Source: Monoplex corrugatus
Lineage: Eukaryota; Mollusca; Gastropoda; Littorinimorpha; Ranellidae
Direction: 5' to 3'
Assembly (NCBI GenBank): GCA_030674185.1
Contig: JAPXFY010000015.1
Location: forward strand, 25,046,005-25,110,004
Length of the DNA stretch: 64,000 nucleotides
Shown piece by piece: positions 34,832-44,630 of this stretch. How positions within the stretch are numbered: position 1 is the first letter of the stretch; each line of letters begins with the position of its first letter. The notes beneath the pieces are model-generated. The model had not been told where the DNA came from. It saw only the letters and a program-made list of their open reading frames with translations, and did not search any database. The position numbers were made by a program, and so were the translations under genes.

Positions 34832-35014
34832 TTAACCCTTTGACTCCTACATCCTATCCACTAACTGCAAAAACTTAACCCTTTGATTCCCTCACCCTAT
34901 CCACCAGCTTCTTGGTGGATAGGGGGAGGGAATCAAAGGATTAAGTTGTTGCTTTGCTACCATGGTTGGCAATGCAGGATGCTGTTGGGCATGGTGCGGG
35001 AGTCAAATGGTTAA
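34832..35014. mobile_element. TTAA-flanked MITE, copy 4
   Basis: 183 bp, the same length as copy 1. Left end TTAACCCTTTGACTCC; inward from the right TTAACCATTTGACTCCC. An inner hairpin (34876-34943) is itself bounded by TTAA and begins TTAACCCTTTGATTCCC, so one inverted repeat is nested in another. Confidence 0.75.
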
Positions 35015-35089
35015 ACCACAATCTAGACACTCGCCCTACCGTGTACCATTCACCGGCATGTATTCATTACTTCATCATCAGGACACACT

Positions 35090-35545
35090 GCCGTCGAACG
35101 GAGTTTTTTCATCTATGACGTGTTAAATGAAACAGCAAGGTGATCACGGAGCAATCCAGGCAAAACGCAAACAAGGGCTCGTGAACTATGGGAAGGTTTA
35201 TGTCATGCAGGCCAAACAAATCCCAGAACGCGTCTCTCTCTATTCTCCCTTAAATCTTGTCACCTAGCACACGCCATCCTGCCCGCGCCATCTTGTTTAG
35301 GCGAGGCACCATCTGTCTGCTGTAGTTTCTGTCAACCAGGTTCTCCGGGATAAAGTCTTTGTTGCCGGCCACAGATCCTCATCCAACCAACCTTTAATGA
35401 GGCAAACGGGCAACGTCAGGGATGATCAAACACAACAAATATTGACATCTGCTTGCGCTGCACTCTCACACTCCCTCAGCATCTGCCGTCGGCTCTGAGA
35501 TCCATAGGGAATAATCCTTGGAAGCCATGTTGTTCACTTGAGGCA
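35090..35545 (+). repeat. Rep-B copy 1 (~450 bp)
   Basis: Shares the ordered blocks AGCAAGGTGATCA, GGCGAGGCACCATCTGTCTG, TGTAGTTTCTGTCAACC, AAAGTCTTTGTTGCC and GATGATCAAACACAACAA...TTGACATCTGC with four other copies in the window. It includes CGCCATCTTG (complement of AAGATGGCG) and a TGACGTG. No ORF was found, so it is probably a non-autonomous element. Confidence 0.85.
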
Positions 35546-35856
35546 TGACTGGTGGATGAGATCCCTGATAGATTTATGACTTGCATGAACGATTGACATG
35601 TAGAAGTGGATACTTTATAACGATACAGTCTCAGTCTCTCTTTACATAATGTTCTGTGGTTTGCCCATCGTAGCGGTACTGATTGATATGTATTTGCTTT
35701 GCATATATCCGCCTTTTTCTCTTATGCTTTTGTGACGCTGTTATGTCTTGTGAGATGTGGCGCCGATTTTAAGAGGTAGTAGACTGACCACTAAGAGTGT
35801 GATGCAAGGTATCATAAATTAGAACAGTTTTCCAGCTCTAATCTGTTTCTAAACAC

Positions 35857-35930
35857 CCCCCCCCCCCACACACACACACACACCTCGCGCTCGCGCGCAC
35901 GCAGACAGGCAAGCAGGCACGCACGCACAG
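35857..35930. repeat. C-run, (CA)n and (GC)n tract
   Basis: A C-run, (CA)n and alternating GC/CA sequence directly precede Rep-D copy 1. Confidence 0.85.
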
Positions 35931-35934
35931 TTTG

Positions 35935-36300
35935 TATGTGGTCTTATCTCCTGCAGAGTTTGCAATCCTTTGGTAGAGTTGTTCGTGCTCATGGTCATAT
36001 TGATTCGTTTGTCTAGCAAGTGGGGTAGATTTTTGCCCATGAATTTCTGACGAGTCATATTGCCCCAGATTAGGCAGCCACATCTTGATTTTACTGGATG
36101 CCTGACTGCTTCTTCCCTTTACGTCTGGCGACTTTGTCTCGCTTTTCACTTAAATTCTGCCATCCCTGCATCATCTTGCCCTCCCCATGCCTTCAGCAAC
36201 GTCTTACATATGTGCACACACACCTCAGTGAACAGTTGGTGAAATTTGTCTGTTTCTCTAGTGCAAGCTCAATACTCAATTTTATCTAGACAAAAGAAAA
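35935..36300 (+). repeat. Rep-D copy 1
   Basis: Ordered blocks GTCTTATCTCCTGCAGAGTT, GCAAGTGGGG, CCCAGATTAG, TTTACGTCTGGC and TTGGTGAAATTTGTC match 48345-48760. This copy holds short seeds (GGGG, CACACACACC) where the other copy carries long tracts. Confidence 0.75.
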
Positions 36301-36429
36301 AGAGCGCAGACAATTGCCTGAGTTTTTTTTCTAGTTATATTACTTATGGTATTTGCAGCTCAGTGTAAATCACTTTTTAATTTAGATTGCATATTGAAAA
36401 TCCAGAAGCTGCTGTCTTATAACAATGCT

Positions 36430-36618
36430 CAACCACTCCATTCTGCTTCTCATACTACTTGTTTACACATCCGTAGACACAGATGTTCTACAGTTGGTCG
36501 CTGCTCATTTTCTGTGTCTCGTCTGTACAGATGGAATGAGTTTCCCCAGTCTCTTCGACTGTCACATATGTCTTCCTTGAAATCTAACGTGAAGACACAC
36601 CTTTTTGTTCAGCAGTGA
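36430..36618 (+). pseudogene. LINE relic, C-terminal end of a CR1/Jockey-type ORF2
   Basis: The translated segment ...VGRCSFSVSRLYRWNEFP then QSLRLSHMSSLKSNVKTHLF follows the LINE C-terminal pattern G-R-FSV...W-N-LP-SLR...SLSSFKS-LKTHLF seen in CR1-like elements. Here it ends at a stop at 36616-36618. No reverse transcriptase core is left; it is a strongly 5'-truncated remnant. Downstream sequence to about 36830 looks like its 3' UTR and contains a C-run (36638-36650). Confidence 0.6.
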
Positions 36619-36869
36619 TTTCCCTTCAACATGCCACCCCCCCCCCCCCGTCCTCTTTCCCCAACCCTTCCTGTCTTCTCCCTGCCATGCGCGTGTGCTT
36701 TGTGCACTTGAGTTTTTGTCATTGTGAGTAAATGTTTTATGAATGATGACACTGTGCGCTTTGATTTGGTTTGTACATTAAGACTTGTTGCCTTATGCAG
36801 TATTTCTGTCATTATTGTTATTATTTACAACGCTAGTTTCAGTCAGAAAAAAAGAGAATGAGGGAGAAC

Positions 36870-37015
36870 ATAGGACATCCAGGAGTCATGACCTGGATGC
36901 TGACCGGCCTCCTTACAGTGTCAGGAGTTAAGGGCCCAAACACTTACTTGTCGGGGGTTTCTTCTCTGAGGACCTCCTGCTGTCCGGCTCTCCCCAGAGT
37001 TTCTTGCTACTGAGG
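36870..37015 (+). repeat. SINE-like tail shared with the R2-like LINE
   Basis: CATCCAGGAGTCATGACCTGG, then GGGCCCAAACACTT, TTCTTCTCTGAGGACCTCCTG and CTCCCCAGAGTTTCTT align in order with the reverse complement of 41127-41262, the 3' terminal region of the R2/NeSL-like element. No LINE ORF is attached. Confidence 0.7.
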
Positions 37016-37059
37016 AAGAACATACCGGTAGTTTAGAAGTTGATGTTTCTGTGCTGTGC

Positions 37060-38015
37060 TCTGTGTGTGTGTGTGTGTTGCGCGCGTGCGTGCGTATGTG
37101 TATGTGTGTGTGTGTGCGTATATGTGTGTGTGTGTATGCGTGTGTGTATGTCTATCTGTAAGTATGTATGTATTCATGTATGTATGTGTATGTATGTATG
37201 TATTTATTATGTATGTGTGTGTATGTGTGTAAGAATGCACGTGTGTGCATACTGACATGGTGGCAAGTTTTCAAAAAATTTGAATTCCATGCTTTAGAGA
37301 TGTTCTCTTATCCCGAGAATGTTCATGTCATGCAATGCAGTATAACTGCATTCACCATGGCAGACTCAGATGATTAGATGAGTAGCTATCTTCAGGAGGT
37401 CTTCATTCCATGATCCACTTAAATGAAAATAATAACTTTCACAATTCGCTTGCTTTTTCCTGTCAGGAATCTCGGTGCAAACAGACTGGTTGTATCCTTT
37501 CCTAATTTTAAGCATACGTTGTATCCTTTCCTAATTTTAAGCATACGTGTGTTTATACGTGTGTCTGTATACTAGCGTTTTCTCCTTTGAATCCCAACAG
37601 CGGTAACAAAGGAGATACAAACATGCTCCAAGTGGCTGCTTGACGCTCTTGAGGAGTTCAGAAAGTAAAGGCAAGAGCCAGTCAGTTGCAACACATGACC
37701 AAGCACTCCAACAATTAATTATCAACTTCGACAAGCCACAGGACGAAATCCACGATGGAGTGAATTCTCTTGACGCCGATTGTCTCCTTCGTTTCGCAAA
37801 CTGTTTTAGGAGGGGTGGGGGATGGTAATCAGAGACCGCCTACAGAGTGTTTAACATCCTGGAGTTGACGACGTAGTGTCAGATGATCCTTGGCAGACAT
37901 GTACAAATGTGGACATAGTTATTGTTAGCAGCGTTGTGAGAGCCGTGGAGTGGAGAGAAATGGAAACTTGGCATTATGAGTCTTTGCAGTCTCTCTGATG
38001 CAGTCTCTGTCGTTG
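37060..38015 (+). repeat. Rep-C copy 1, led by a GT microsatellite
   Basis: (GT)n with GTAT variants (37060-37256) is followed by a body whose blocks (CATGCAATGCAGTATAACTG, ATCTTCAGGAGGTC, CAACAATTAATTATCAACTTCG, CACGATGGAGTGA, GTCAGATGATCC, AGTGGAGAGAAATGGAAAC) recur in two other copies. A 29-bp phrase starting GTTGTATCCTTTCC is tandemly duplicated at about 37491-37548. Confidence 0.8.
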
Positions 38016-38090
38016 ACTTTTTTCTTTCAGTGTCCTTTTGAGGAATAATGTACATGTACTACTGTGTGAAATGTAATGCAATATTATGTA

Positions 38091-39608
38091 TACTGTTCAA
38101 AAATAGAAACGCATAGTTATAAATATTGAGTTCCGGTCCAAGTATGAGTGTGTGGATATCCACTAAACTGCCGAAAGTGTTCACCCGATTTCGGCCTCGC
38201 GTCCGTCGGTAAATTCCCGTGCTGTTCGTGACGCATGCGCTTGGAGTGGCTGAAATGCCCAAACAGCAATTTTCGGTTGCACACTCGCCGTGCGTGGATA
38301 AAATCTCGTGAAACGTAGTGAACATTGAGTTCACACCATGTCCTCCAAATCCCATAAAAGCGAAAAGACTTTCCTCTCCAAATCAGGTCTAAAGTCTGCC
38401 CAGAAGAATGGCCCCCCTGAGCCGAGAAGACCGCCAAAACGCGTTGGGACGCCTACAAGGAGGCCAGAGCCAGAGCGCCGTTGCCAGGCATTTCCACGTG
38501 TCGCAGAGCACCATCAGCAGGCTGTGGGCCAGGTTTCACGCCACAGGCTCCATCGCTGACCGGCCACGAGCAGGCAGACCAAGGGCAACAACTGTTCGCC
38601 AGGACCGCCACATACGGGTGCGCCACCTGCGGAATCGGTTCTTGGCGGCCTCCTCTACTGTCCATGAACTCCCCGGGCCCCGCCGAATTTCCGACCAGAC
38701 AGTGCGGAACCGCCTGCACAACGCTGGCTTGAGGGCATGCAGGCCTTACAGAGGAGCTGTCCTCACTCGCCGCCATCGCTGGACCGATTGCAGTGGGGCA
38801 ACCAGCATCGTCGGTGGACCGTTAGGAATCACTGGAGGCACGTTTTGTTCAGCGACGAGTCTCACTTCTTACTCCGGCGACATGACAACCGGAGACGGGT
38901 GTACCGAAGAGTGAATGAACGCTACGTGCCGAACTGTGTGGATGAGGCACCTCCACATGGTGGTGGAGGCGTCATGGTATGGGGAGCGATCAGCCTTGCT
39001 GGGAGGAGTCGCCTGGTGCACGTCCCAGGGCGCCTGAACGCCGTGCGCTACGTGGAGGAGATTCTGCGCCCACACGTCCTTCCTCTTCTGGCCGACCCTG
39101 ACGCTGTGTTTCAACAGGATAACGCTCGTCCTCACACGGCACGCGTCACCACCCAGTTCCTCAATGACAACCACGTTCGCGTGCTTCCCTGGCCAGCCGT
39201 GTCACCAGACATGAACCCAATCGAACACCTTTGGGATAATCTGGACAGGCGCGTGCGCAGTCGAGAGGAAGCGCCGGCGACTCATGCCGAACTGCTGCAG
39301 GCGCTACAGGAGGAGTGGGAAGCCATTCCTCAGCAAGACATCCAACGTCTGATCCACTCTATGCTGAGGAGGTGCCAGGCACTTGTTGATGCTCAAGGTG
39401 GTCATACCCCCTACTGATCCGATCGTCTCTGTGTTCGCGCCTATGGACTGACCAATTGCTGTCATGACCGAAATGAACTGCACAGCCTTTATGCTCTGTC
39501 CATGACAACTTTCAAAATGGAATTCGCATTATTTGATTTTCTATACCTTTCTCATTTATGACATTAAATTTGCAAGTATTAACTATGCGTTTCTTTTTTT
39601 GAACAGTA
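38091..39608 (+). mobile_element. Tc1-like DNA transposon 2, frameshifted
   Basis: The 1518-bp element has 28-bp terminal inverted repeats (38091-38118 and 39581-39608) with a single mismatch, both starting TACTGTTCAAAAA inward. It is flanked by TA (38089-38090 and 39609-39610). The ends and transposase are unrelated in detail to element 1, so it is a separate Tc1 family. The transposase frame is interrupted once, so this copy is presumably non-autonomous but recent. Confidence 0.93.
38408..39417 (+). pseudogene. Tc1-like DD34E transposase with one frameshift
   Basis: The first frame begins MAPLSREDRQNALGRL at 38408 and runs about 125 codons through the paired-type HTH (QSAVARHFHVSQSTISRLW) and the AGRPRA linker. 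At about 38780 homology jumps to another frame and continues to the TGA at 39415-39417. The phase change equals a single-base loss (or a two-base gain). The downstream frame carries the catalytic residues in FSDES, FQQDNARPH and SPDMNPIE; the spacing between the last two acidic residues is 34, again DD34E. The rest is intact with no other stop, consistent with a young copy damaged once, or with one sequencing error. Confidence 0.9.
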
Positions 39609-39734
39609 TAACTAGTTTGTTAAAAGATAGAAAGGATTCGACAATTTAAACGACACATTGCCTTAAAATAGCCATATCGACCCAATATTTATTTTGTATG
39701 CATAGTTTCTCCTTCTTTTCTTCCCCTCCCCCCA

Positions 39735-40328
39735 ACCACCGCCACTCCCCGCCGCATGTGGGGATGCTAGGAGCTCTTATAATATACATAGTGCCCCCAC
39801 CTTCTGCAAATGCTGCGCTAGAACTTTCCTCCATTCTGTCACTCTCTTTGTTACTGTCTTGCTCCTTTGCTTTCTATCATATCTTCCTATCATTTTCTGC
39901 TTTGCTGATCCATTCACCTGTTTGTATTCTGTAAAGCCCTTAGGATTTATGAATGGGTACATGTGTTAATTGCATTTTTTTGGCTATAAGGAATTGCAAT
40001 TACAGAAGCAATTTTAGGTAATTTAGGCAATTTTTAAAAACTTATTTCTAGTGCATTTAGTTAAGTTTATATTTGTATTGAGATTGATTTTTTTTAAAAT
40101 ACCGTGGTGATAAATTGGACGGAACTGTCAACACCAGGGGGATATCCTTGGATTGTGTGTGCGAATGCATTGATATTTATACCTAATTTTCTTTCCAGGT
40201 GGTGGTTTTTGTTTTTTGTTTGTTTGCTTGTTTGTTTTTCAATGCAGTATTGTGTACGTTTTGAAATGGTTGTAGTTCTGATAAGATTGTGAAGTCGGTT
40301 GGGCTTTAAACAACAACAATAATAACCT
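39735..40328 (+). repeat. Rep-A copy 3
   Basis: Starts near GCATGTGGGGATGCTAGGAG and follows the Rep-A order: CCCCACCTTCTGCAAATGCT, GATCCATTCACCTGT, AAGCAATTTTAGGTAATTTA, GTGATAAATTGGACGG, CAACACCAGGG. It ends AAGTCGGTTGGGCTTTAAA with an AACAAT-type tail. It is followed at once by a C-run and a (CT)n tract (40330-40375). Confidence 0.8.
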
Positions 40329-40404
40329 ACTCCCCCCCCCCCCCCCCCCATCTCTCTCTCTCTCTCTCTCTTTTTCTCTGTCCCTTTCACTCTTTGAATC
40401 TTTC

Positions 40405-40620
40405 GCTGAAGTACACAGTATCTCAGGGCTTTGTTCTTGGCCCGCTGCTCTTTTCCGTACATATTAACAATCGTACACTCTGTTTGAAATCTTTTTTTTC
40501 CCCAGCTGATAAAACAATCCGTACAAATCAACTTGATGTCTTGCGAGTCGCTAACGTATTACAAACTGATCTAAACGATCTGACTGAATGGAGAGAACTA
40601 AATCACACCTCAAAAGACTA
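40405..40620 (+). pseudogene. reverse transcriptase relic (LINE)
   Basis: The frame reads YTVSQGFVLGPLLFSVHIN, closely matching the LINE RT motif (VPQGSxLGPLLFxxYIN). About 20 residues later comes PADKTI where the catalytic ADD is expected, then LQTDLNDLTEW, which matches the segment after the active site. The second catalytic Asp is replaced by Lys and the intervening segment is shortened, so it is dead. It is a small internal fragment with no ends visible. Confidence 0.65.
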
Positions 40621-40649
40621 AACAAAAATACCAAACCAATTCTTCCAAA

Positions 40650-40790
40650 CTCTGTGTCTGTCTGTCTCTGTCTGTCTGTCTGGTTGGCTGTCTGTCTGGC
40701 TGGCTGGCTGTCTGTCTGTCTGTCTGTCTCTGTCTTGTCTCTCTCTCTCTTCTTTTGACAGGCAAATCCCCCCCCCCCCCCCCTTCCCCG
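40650..40790. repeat. (CTGT)n/(CTGG)n tract and C-run
   Basis: Tetranucleotide CTGT/CTGG repeats, (CT)n, then a run of C at 40770-40783. Confidence 0.9.
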
Positions 40791-41122
40791 AAAGATGCAT
40801 CGAAAGATGCATTTGTTGATTTATATTATAATGATTATCATCGACACAGGTGTGCGTATAATGCAAAATGAAAGATAATACAATACAGTAAAACTTGGAA
40901 CTGGTAGTTTGCTCTGCTCCATTACGGCATTACTTTCCACCCATCCAAGCTGAAACCTGGAGAAAAATAAACCAGCTTCGATTCTGCGTCAAATGCTGGT
41001 GGCTCAGTAAGACAGAAATGATAATAAAGCCACAAAACAAACAAACCAACACAAAAAACAACACAAAATACACGCACATAAAATCACATATATATACACA
41101 CAATTTCGAAATCCTGCTTTGT

Positions 41123-41265
41123 AGGTAGAAAGAAACTCTAGGGAGAGCTAGACAACAGAAGGTCTTCAGAGAAGTAACCCCCTTTAGACAAGTGTTTCGG
41201 CCCTGAATTCCTTACACTCTCGGGGGGCCGGGCCACATCCAGGTCATGACTCCTGGATGCCCTTC
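41123..41265 (-). repeat. 3'-terminal SINE-like tail of the R2-like LINE
   Basis: This end block, on the minus strand starting CATCCAGGAGTCATGACC, is also found without the LINE at 36870-37015 (plus) and 14070-14240 (minus). Confidence 0.75.
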
Positions 41266-41293
41266 TGCTGTTGTCTATTTTTTTTTTTTTTTT

Positions 41294-41373
41294 CCCACGC
41301 CGGGGATCGAACCTGGGCGATTCTGCGCTTCAGAACTGCGGTACGCGGTTTTACCAATGTGCTAACGGGGCAC
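41294..41373 (-). other. tRNA-like block in LINE 3' UTR
   Basis: On the minus strand it reads GCCCCGTTAGCACATTGGTA (A-box-like TTAGCACATTGG), then about 30 bases later CCCAGGTTCGATCCCCGG (B-box-like GGTTCGATCCC), ending in GTGGG and a poly-A run (T-run 41279-41293 on plus). The acceptor arms do not pair well, so it is tRNA-derived and not a functional tRNA. The second copy carries the same block at 45045-45124. Confidence 0.75.
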
Positions 41374-41391
41374 ACATCATCTGTAGGGAAT

Positions 41392-44058
41392 TTAATCCTT
41401 ATGAAGTTCACTTTTTTGGTTCCTCCTTGCCCAGATCCAGCTTGAGCTCCTTTCTGCTGCCTCTGCCATCGCTTTAAGGGCTCTAGTCCTCTTCTTCCCA
41501 GAAATGGCGAGTTGTTTCATGAGATCATAAGCGGAGGTGCCCACAAACCCTCTTGCCCCGACCTCTATGGCGAAGATTTTGACCCGCAGACCTGCTTTCT
41601 TCAGGGTGCTGGCAAGACCGGCGTATTTTTCGGTCTTGTAGATATGTGCTTCTTCCATTCTGCTTTCGTATGGCACAGTGAGTTCTATCAGAATCACTTG
41701 TTTCGAGGAGTCAGAGTGGAGAGCGATGTCTGGTCTCATGCCTGTCTTGCTGATGACATCTGGGTAATTTCTCCACTCTGGGAGGTCTGCTGTACACTCC
41801 CAGTCGACTGCTCCATCCAGAAGACCCTTTGGCAATGTGCTGGTTGTCATAGCCCTTTCGGGCCAGACCTGTTTCCCTCCTGCTTTGTAGAACGTTGTCA
41901 TAGCAATTGGTGCGTTTGGGGTCATGGTTTTTTCGCTAACCACATCTGTGATCACTTTCAGAACTTGGTTGTGCCTCCATGTATACCTTCCTTGGGCTAG
42001 CGCTACTTTGCAAGAGCTTAGGACATGTTCCACTGTTTGTTTCTTCTGACAGAGCGGACATGCTGGGTCGTCTGCTTTCCCCCATTTCACTAAGTTTGCA
42101 TTCGAGGGGAGCAGGTCATATACAGATCTGAGGAGGAAGCTTATCCTTAGAGGAGCCATGTGCCACATATCGTTCCAGCTGAGACTTCTTTGGAGTGCAC
42201 TGTCCCATGTTGTCCATTGCCCCTGTTGACCTTGCTGGACTGCCTTCTGCACTCTTTTGACATCTTCTTCTTCCTTCAACTCCTGTATGATCATGTCTCT
42301 TTTTTCCTTCCCTTTGGCTTTGGACCACCACTGCATTTTTGTTGCTCCCAGTCCCTGTCTGTTGGTTTGCGTGTGTCCAATTATTTCTTTGATGCTGAGG
42401 TTTCTCTTGGCATTGTTTACAGCCTCTTGGACTTTCCACTTTCTGCCAGTTCTCAGCTTTGGATGAACTGCTCTCACGATATTGTCCTCCGATTCCTCCA
42501 GCATGCTCAACAGTCTTGCTTTTCCAACTTTGTATTCCTCCACTATGGATTTGAGAGGTAGCTTCAGCATTGCTTGACGACAGTAGAATGCAACATCAGT
42601 GAGACCAGGTGGGACACCGAGCCATTTTCTTGTGTATTTGTTGATTTTGGCTTCCATTGCTTCGACTGTGCTGGTGCAAATGTCATAGATTAGCAGTGGC
42701 CACAGCAGCTTTGGTATCAGCATGAACTGTAGACACCAGACTTTGTATTTGCCTGGCAGTCCGCAGTTATCTATTTTCTTCAGGCCTTCTTCTGCTGTTT
42801 GCTTGGTTTCACATCCCCTTTGTGTGTCTTTCAGGGAGTCATCATACCATCTTCCGAGACTTTTTACTGGCTCTTCTGTGACAGTGGGGATGGCTTGGTT
42901 GGCTACCATGAATTTGACTGAATCTGCCACTTTTCCTTTTCGCAGTGAGAGACTTCGGGATTTCTTAGGTTTGAACCTCATTCTTGAAGAGGCCACCAGC
43001 TCATCCAGCTGCTTTAAGATTTGGTGTGTCTCTTCCTCATCCGTGGACAAGACTGTTGTGTCATCCATGAAAGCTTTCAGAGGAGGCATCTGGTATCCAT
43101 CTCCCAGATTCACTGGACCTGAACTCTTCATTGCAGCTTTCAAGATGACTTCCATTGCCAACACGAACAGTATGGGAGAGATTGCACAGCCCATTGCAAT
43201 GCCCACCTCTAGGTCTATCCAGTCCGTGGTGTATTCTTTGGTAGAGAACCGCATTGAGAACCCTTGGAAATACTTCCTCAGCATTGTTCGGATGTTTTCT
43301 GGGATGTGATACATTTCAAGAGCCAGCTGGATCATATCGTGTGGAACTGATCCATATGCATTCGCCAGATCAAGCCAAACTACGTCAATGTCTCTCTTCT
43401 CTGTTCTTGCTTTTTGGATGGCATCCCAAATCAACGTGGCATGTTCCAAGCATCCAGGCATTCCTGGTATGCCTCCCTTTTGGACTGACATATCCAGATA
43501 CTTGTTTTCAGTCAGGTATTTTGTCAATCTTGCTGCCATAACAGAGAAGAAGATTTTCCCCTCGACGTTCAGAAGTGATATTGGCCTGAACTGATTGATG
43601 CTGCTGGAGTTCTGCTCCTTCGGAATGTACACTCCTTCAGCTCTCATCCATTGGTCGCTGATCTTCTGGTTCCTCCATGCTGATCGAATCATCTTGTGGA
43701 GCCACTCGAGCACTTTTGGGCATTTCTTGTAGAGCAGGTATGGTATTCCGTTTGGTCCAGGTGCTGACTTGGCTCTGGCTTTCTTTACTACGTTCTTCAC
43801 TTCATCCAGTGTTGGTGGTTTGTTATTGAATTTTCCTTCTGGCGCTGCAGGCCCAACCAGATTTTGGATTTCAAGTGGTGCCTCGCGCTGAGAATCGGAA
43901 TATGTTTCCCTGAGATGCTGCTCTAGGGTTTCCTTGCCCACTGTGAGAGTCCCTGATTTGGGTTGTTCAAACAGCTTTCTTGAAAAGTCAAAAGGATCTT
44001 TGAAGAAACGATCTTGAGTCTTCTTCTTTTTGCTCTTTCTTCGCCTTGCTGATTCCAC
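41392..44058 (-). CDS. R2/NeSL-like reverse transcriptase-endonuclease
   Basis: The 888-codon open frame, entered at a GTG and continuing open further upstream, encodes the catalytic protein for target-primed reverse transcription. The RT domain spans about residues 80-430: FRPISLLNVEGKIF (157-170), catalytic D230 in WLDLANAYGSVPH, AMGCAISPILF (288-298) and the active-site FMDD (330-333), with the second and third acids at 332-333. A thumb-like region follows. A CCHC zinc motif sits at C667, C670, H678, C683. The C-terminal restriction-like endonuclease shows RPD (775-777) and ILIELTVPYE (789-798, acidic residue E792), then the KTEKY lysines (808-811). All these are intact. It lies one base out of frame with the zinc-finger segment upstream. 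The final 101 residues are duplicated in the truncated copy. Confidence 0.9.
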   Translation of the reverse strand: MESARRRKSKKKKTQDRFFKDPFDFSRKLFEQPKSGTLTVGKETLEQHLRETYSDSQREAPLEIQNLVGPAAPEGKFNNKPPTLDEVKNVVKKARAKSAPGPNGIPYLLYKKCPKVLEWLHKMIRSAWRNQKISDQWMRAEGVYIPKEQNSSSINQFRPISLLNVEGKIFFSVMAARLTKYLTENKYLDMSVQKGGIPGMPGCLEHATLIWDAIQKARTEKRDIDVVWLDLANAYGSVPHDMIQLALEMYHIPENIRTMLRKYFQGFSMRFSTKEYTTDWIDLEVGIAMGCAISPILFVLAMEVILKAAMKSSGPVNLGDGYQMPPLKAFMDDTTVLSTDEEETHQILKQLDELVASSRMRFKPKKSRSLSLRKGKVADSVKFMVANQAIPTVTEEPVKSLGRWYDDSLKDTQRGCETKQTAEEGLKKIDNCGLPGKYKVWCLQFMLIPKLLWPLLIYDICTSTVEAMEAKINKYTRKWLGVPPGLTDVAFYCRQAMLKLPLKSIVEEYKVGKARLLSMLEESEDNIVRAVHPKLRTGRKWKVQEAVNNAKRNLSIKEIIGHTQTNRQGLGATKMQWWSKAKGKEKRDMIIQELKEEEDVKRVQKAVQQGQQGQWTTWDSALQRSLSWNDMWHMAPLRISFLLRSVYDLLPSNANLVKWGKADDPACPLCQKKQTVEHVLSSCKVALAQGRYTWRHNQVLKVITDVVSEKTMTPNAPIAMTTFYKAGGKQVWPERAMTTSTLPKGLLDGAVDWECTADLPEWRNYPDVISKTGMRPDIALHSDSSKQVILIELTVPYESRMEEAHIYKTEKYAGLASTLKKAGLRVKIFAIEVGARGFVGTSAYDLMKQLAISGKKRTRALKAMAEAAERSSSWIWARRNQKSELHKD

Positions 44059-44084
44059 TTTGCTGAGAGCATTGTGTTTGGCCT

Positions 44085-44630
44085 TCAGAGTTCCAGGAGC
44101 CCTTGCTTCTCGAATTCTGAGGCAGTTTTTATTCGCTTTTTAAGCTTCCTTTTCTCCCTCCGGATGCTCTCCATCTGTTGCTGTCTTCTGGATTTCTGGG
44201 GAGGCGTTTTTGTCTTTGGCTGCTTCACTCCATAAGTGTCCCTGCAGATAGAGTATATGATGTCTCCGTATGTGTCAAGTTTGTGTTCCAGCGTACTGTT
44301 CCCTATTAGCGCATTCAGCTTAAGGACAAGTTCCTCATCTAATTTCTCCCATTGTTCTTTTGCACCGGCAGGCGGCAAATTGAGTTTTCCACGTTTGGCG
44401 TTAAGAGCTTGTGCAAAATCCGCATCAGAACCGTCAGCGTGGATGTCCTTGGCACTATGGTTTAATTCCTGGCCTTGGTCATCCAACGTCTCACCTGCTA
44501 TCGCAGTGCGCTGCTGCTGGTTCGTATGTGTCTTCAAACAGCCCATTTTTGTCCTGTGGATCTTCATGCCGCGTTTGGTGGTGAATCTCCTTCCACACGC
44601 ACACGGAAATTCCAACTGGTCATTAATCAT
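44085..44630 (-). CDS. N-terminal zinc-finger segment of the R2-like LINE
   Basis: 181 codons. Near the start FPCACGRRFTTKRGMKIH and MGC supply C10, C12, H25 and C31, a finger of the kind that R2-group elements use for DNA recognition. The middle is of low similarity; the end is a basic, probably helical stretch (SRRQQQMESIRREKRKLKK). It stops at 44085-44087. The RT frame is already open across this point and continues KAKHNALSKVESARRRKS. The simplest reading is one original ORF of roughly 1080 codons broken by the loss of one base near 44085. The frame is also open upstream of the ATG to a TAA near 44745. Confidence 0.7.
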   Translation of the reverse strand: MINDQLEFPCACGRRFTTKRGMKIHRTKMGCLKTHTNQQQRTAIAGETLDDQGQELNHSAKDIHADGSDADFAQALNAKRGKLNLPPAGAKEQWEKLDEELVLKLNALIGNSTLEHKLDTYGDIIYSICRDTYGVKQPKTKTPPQKSRRQQQMESIRREKRKLKKRIKTASEFEKQGLLEL

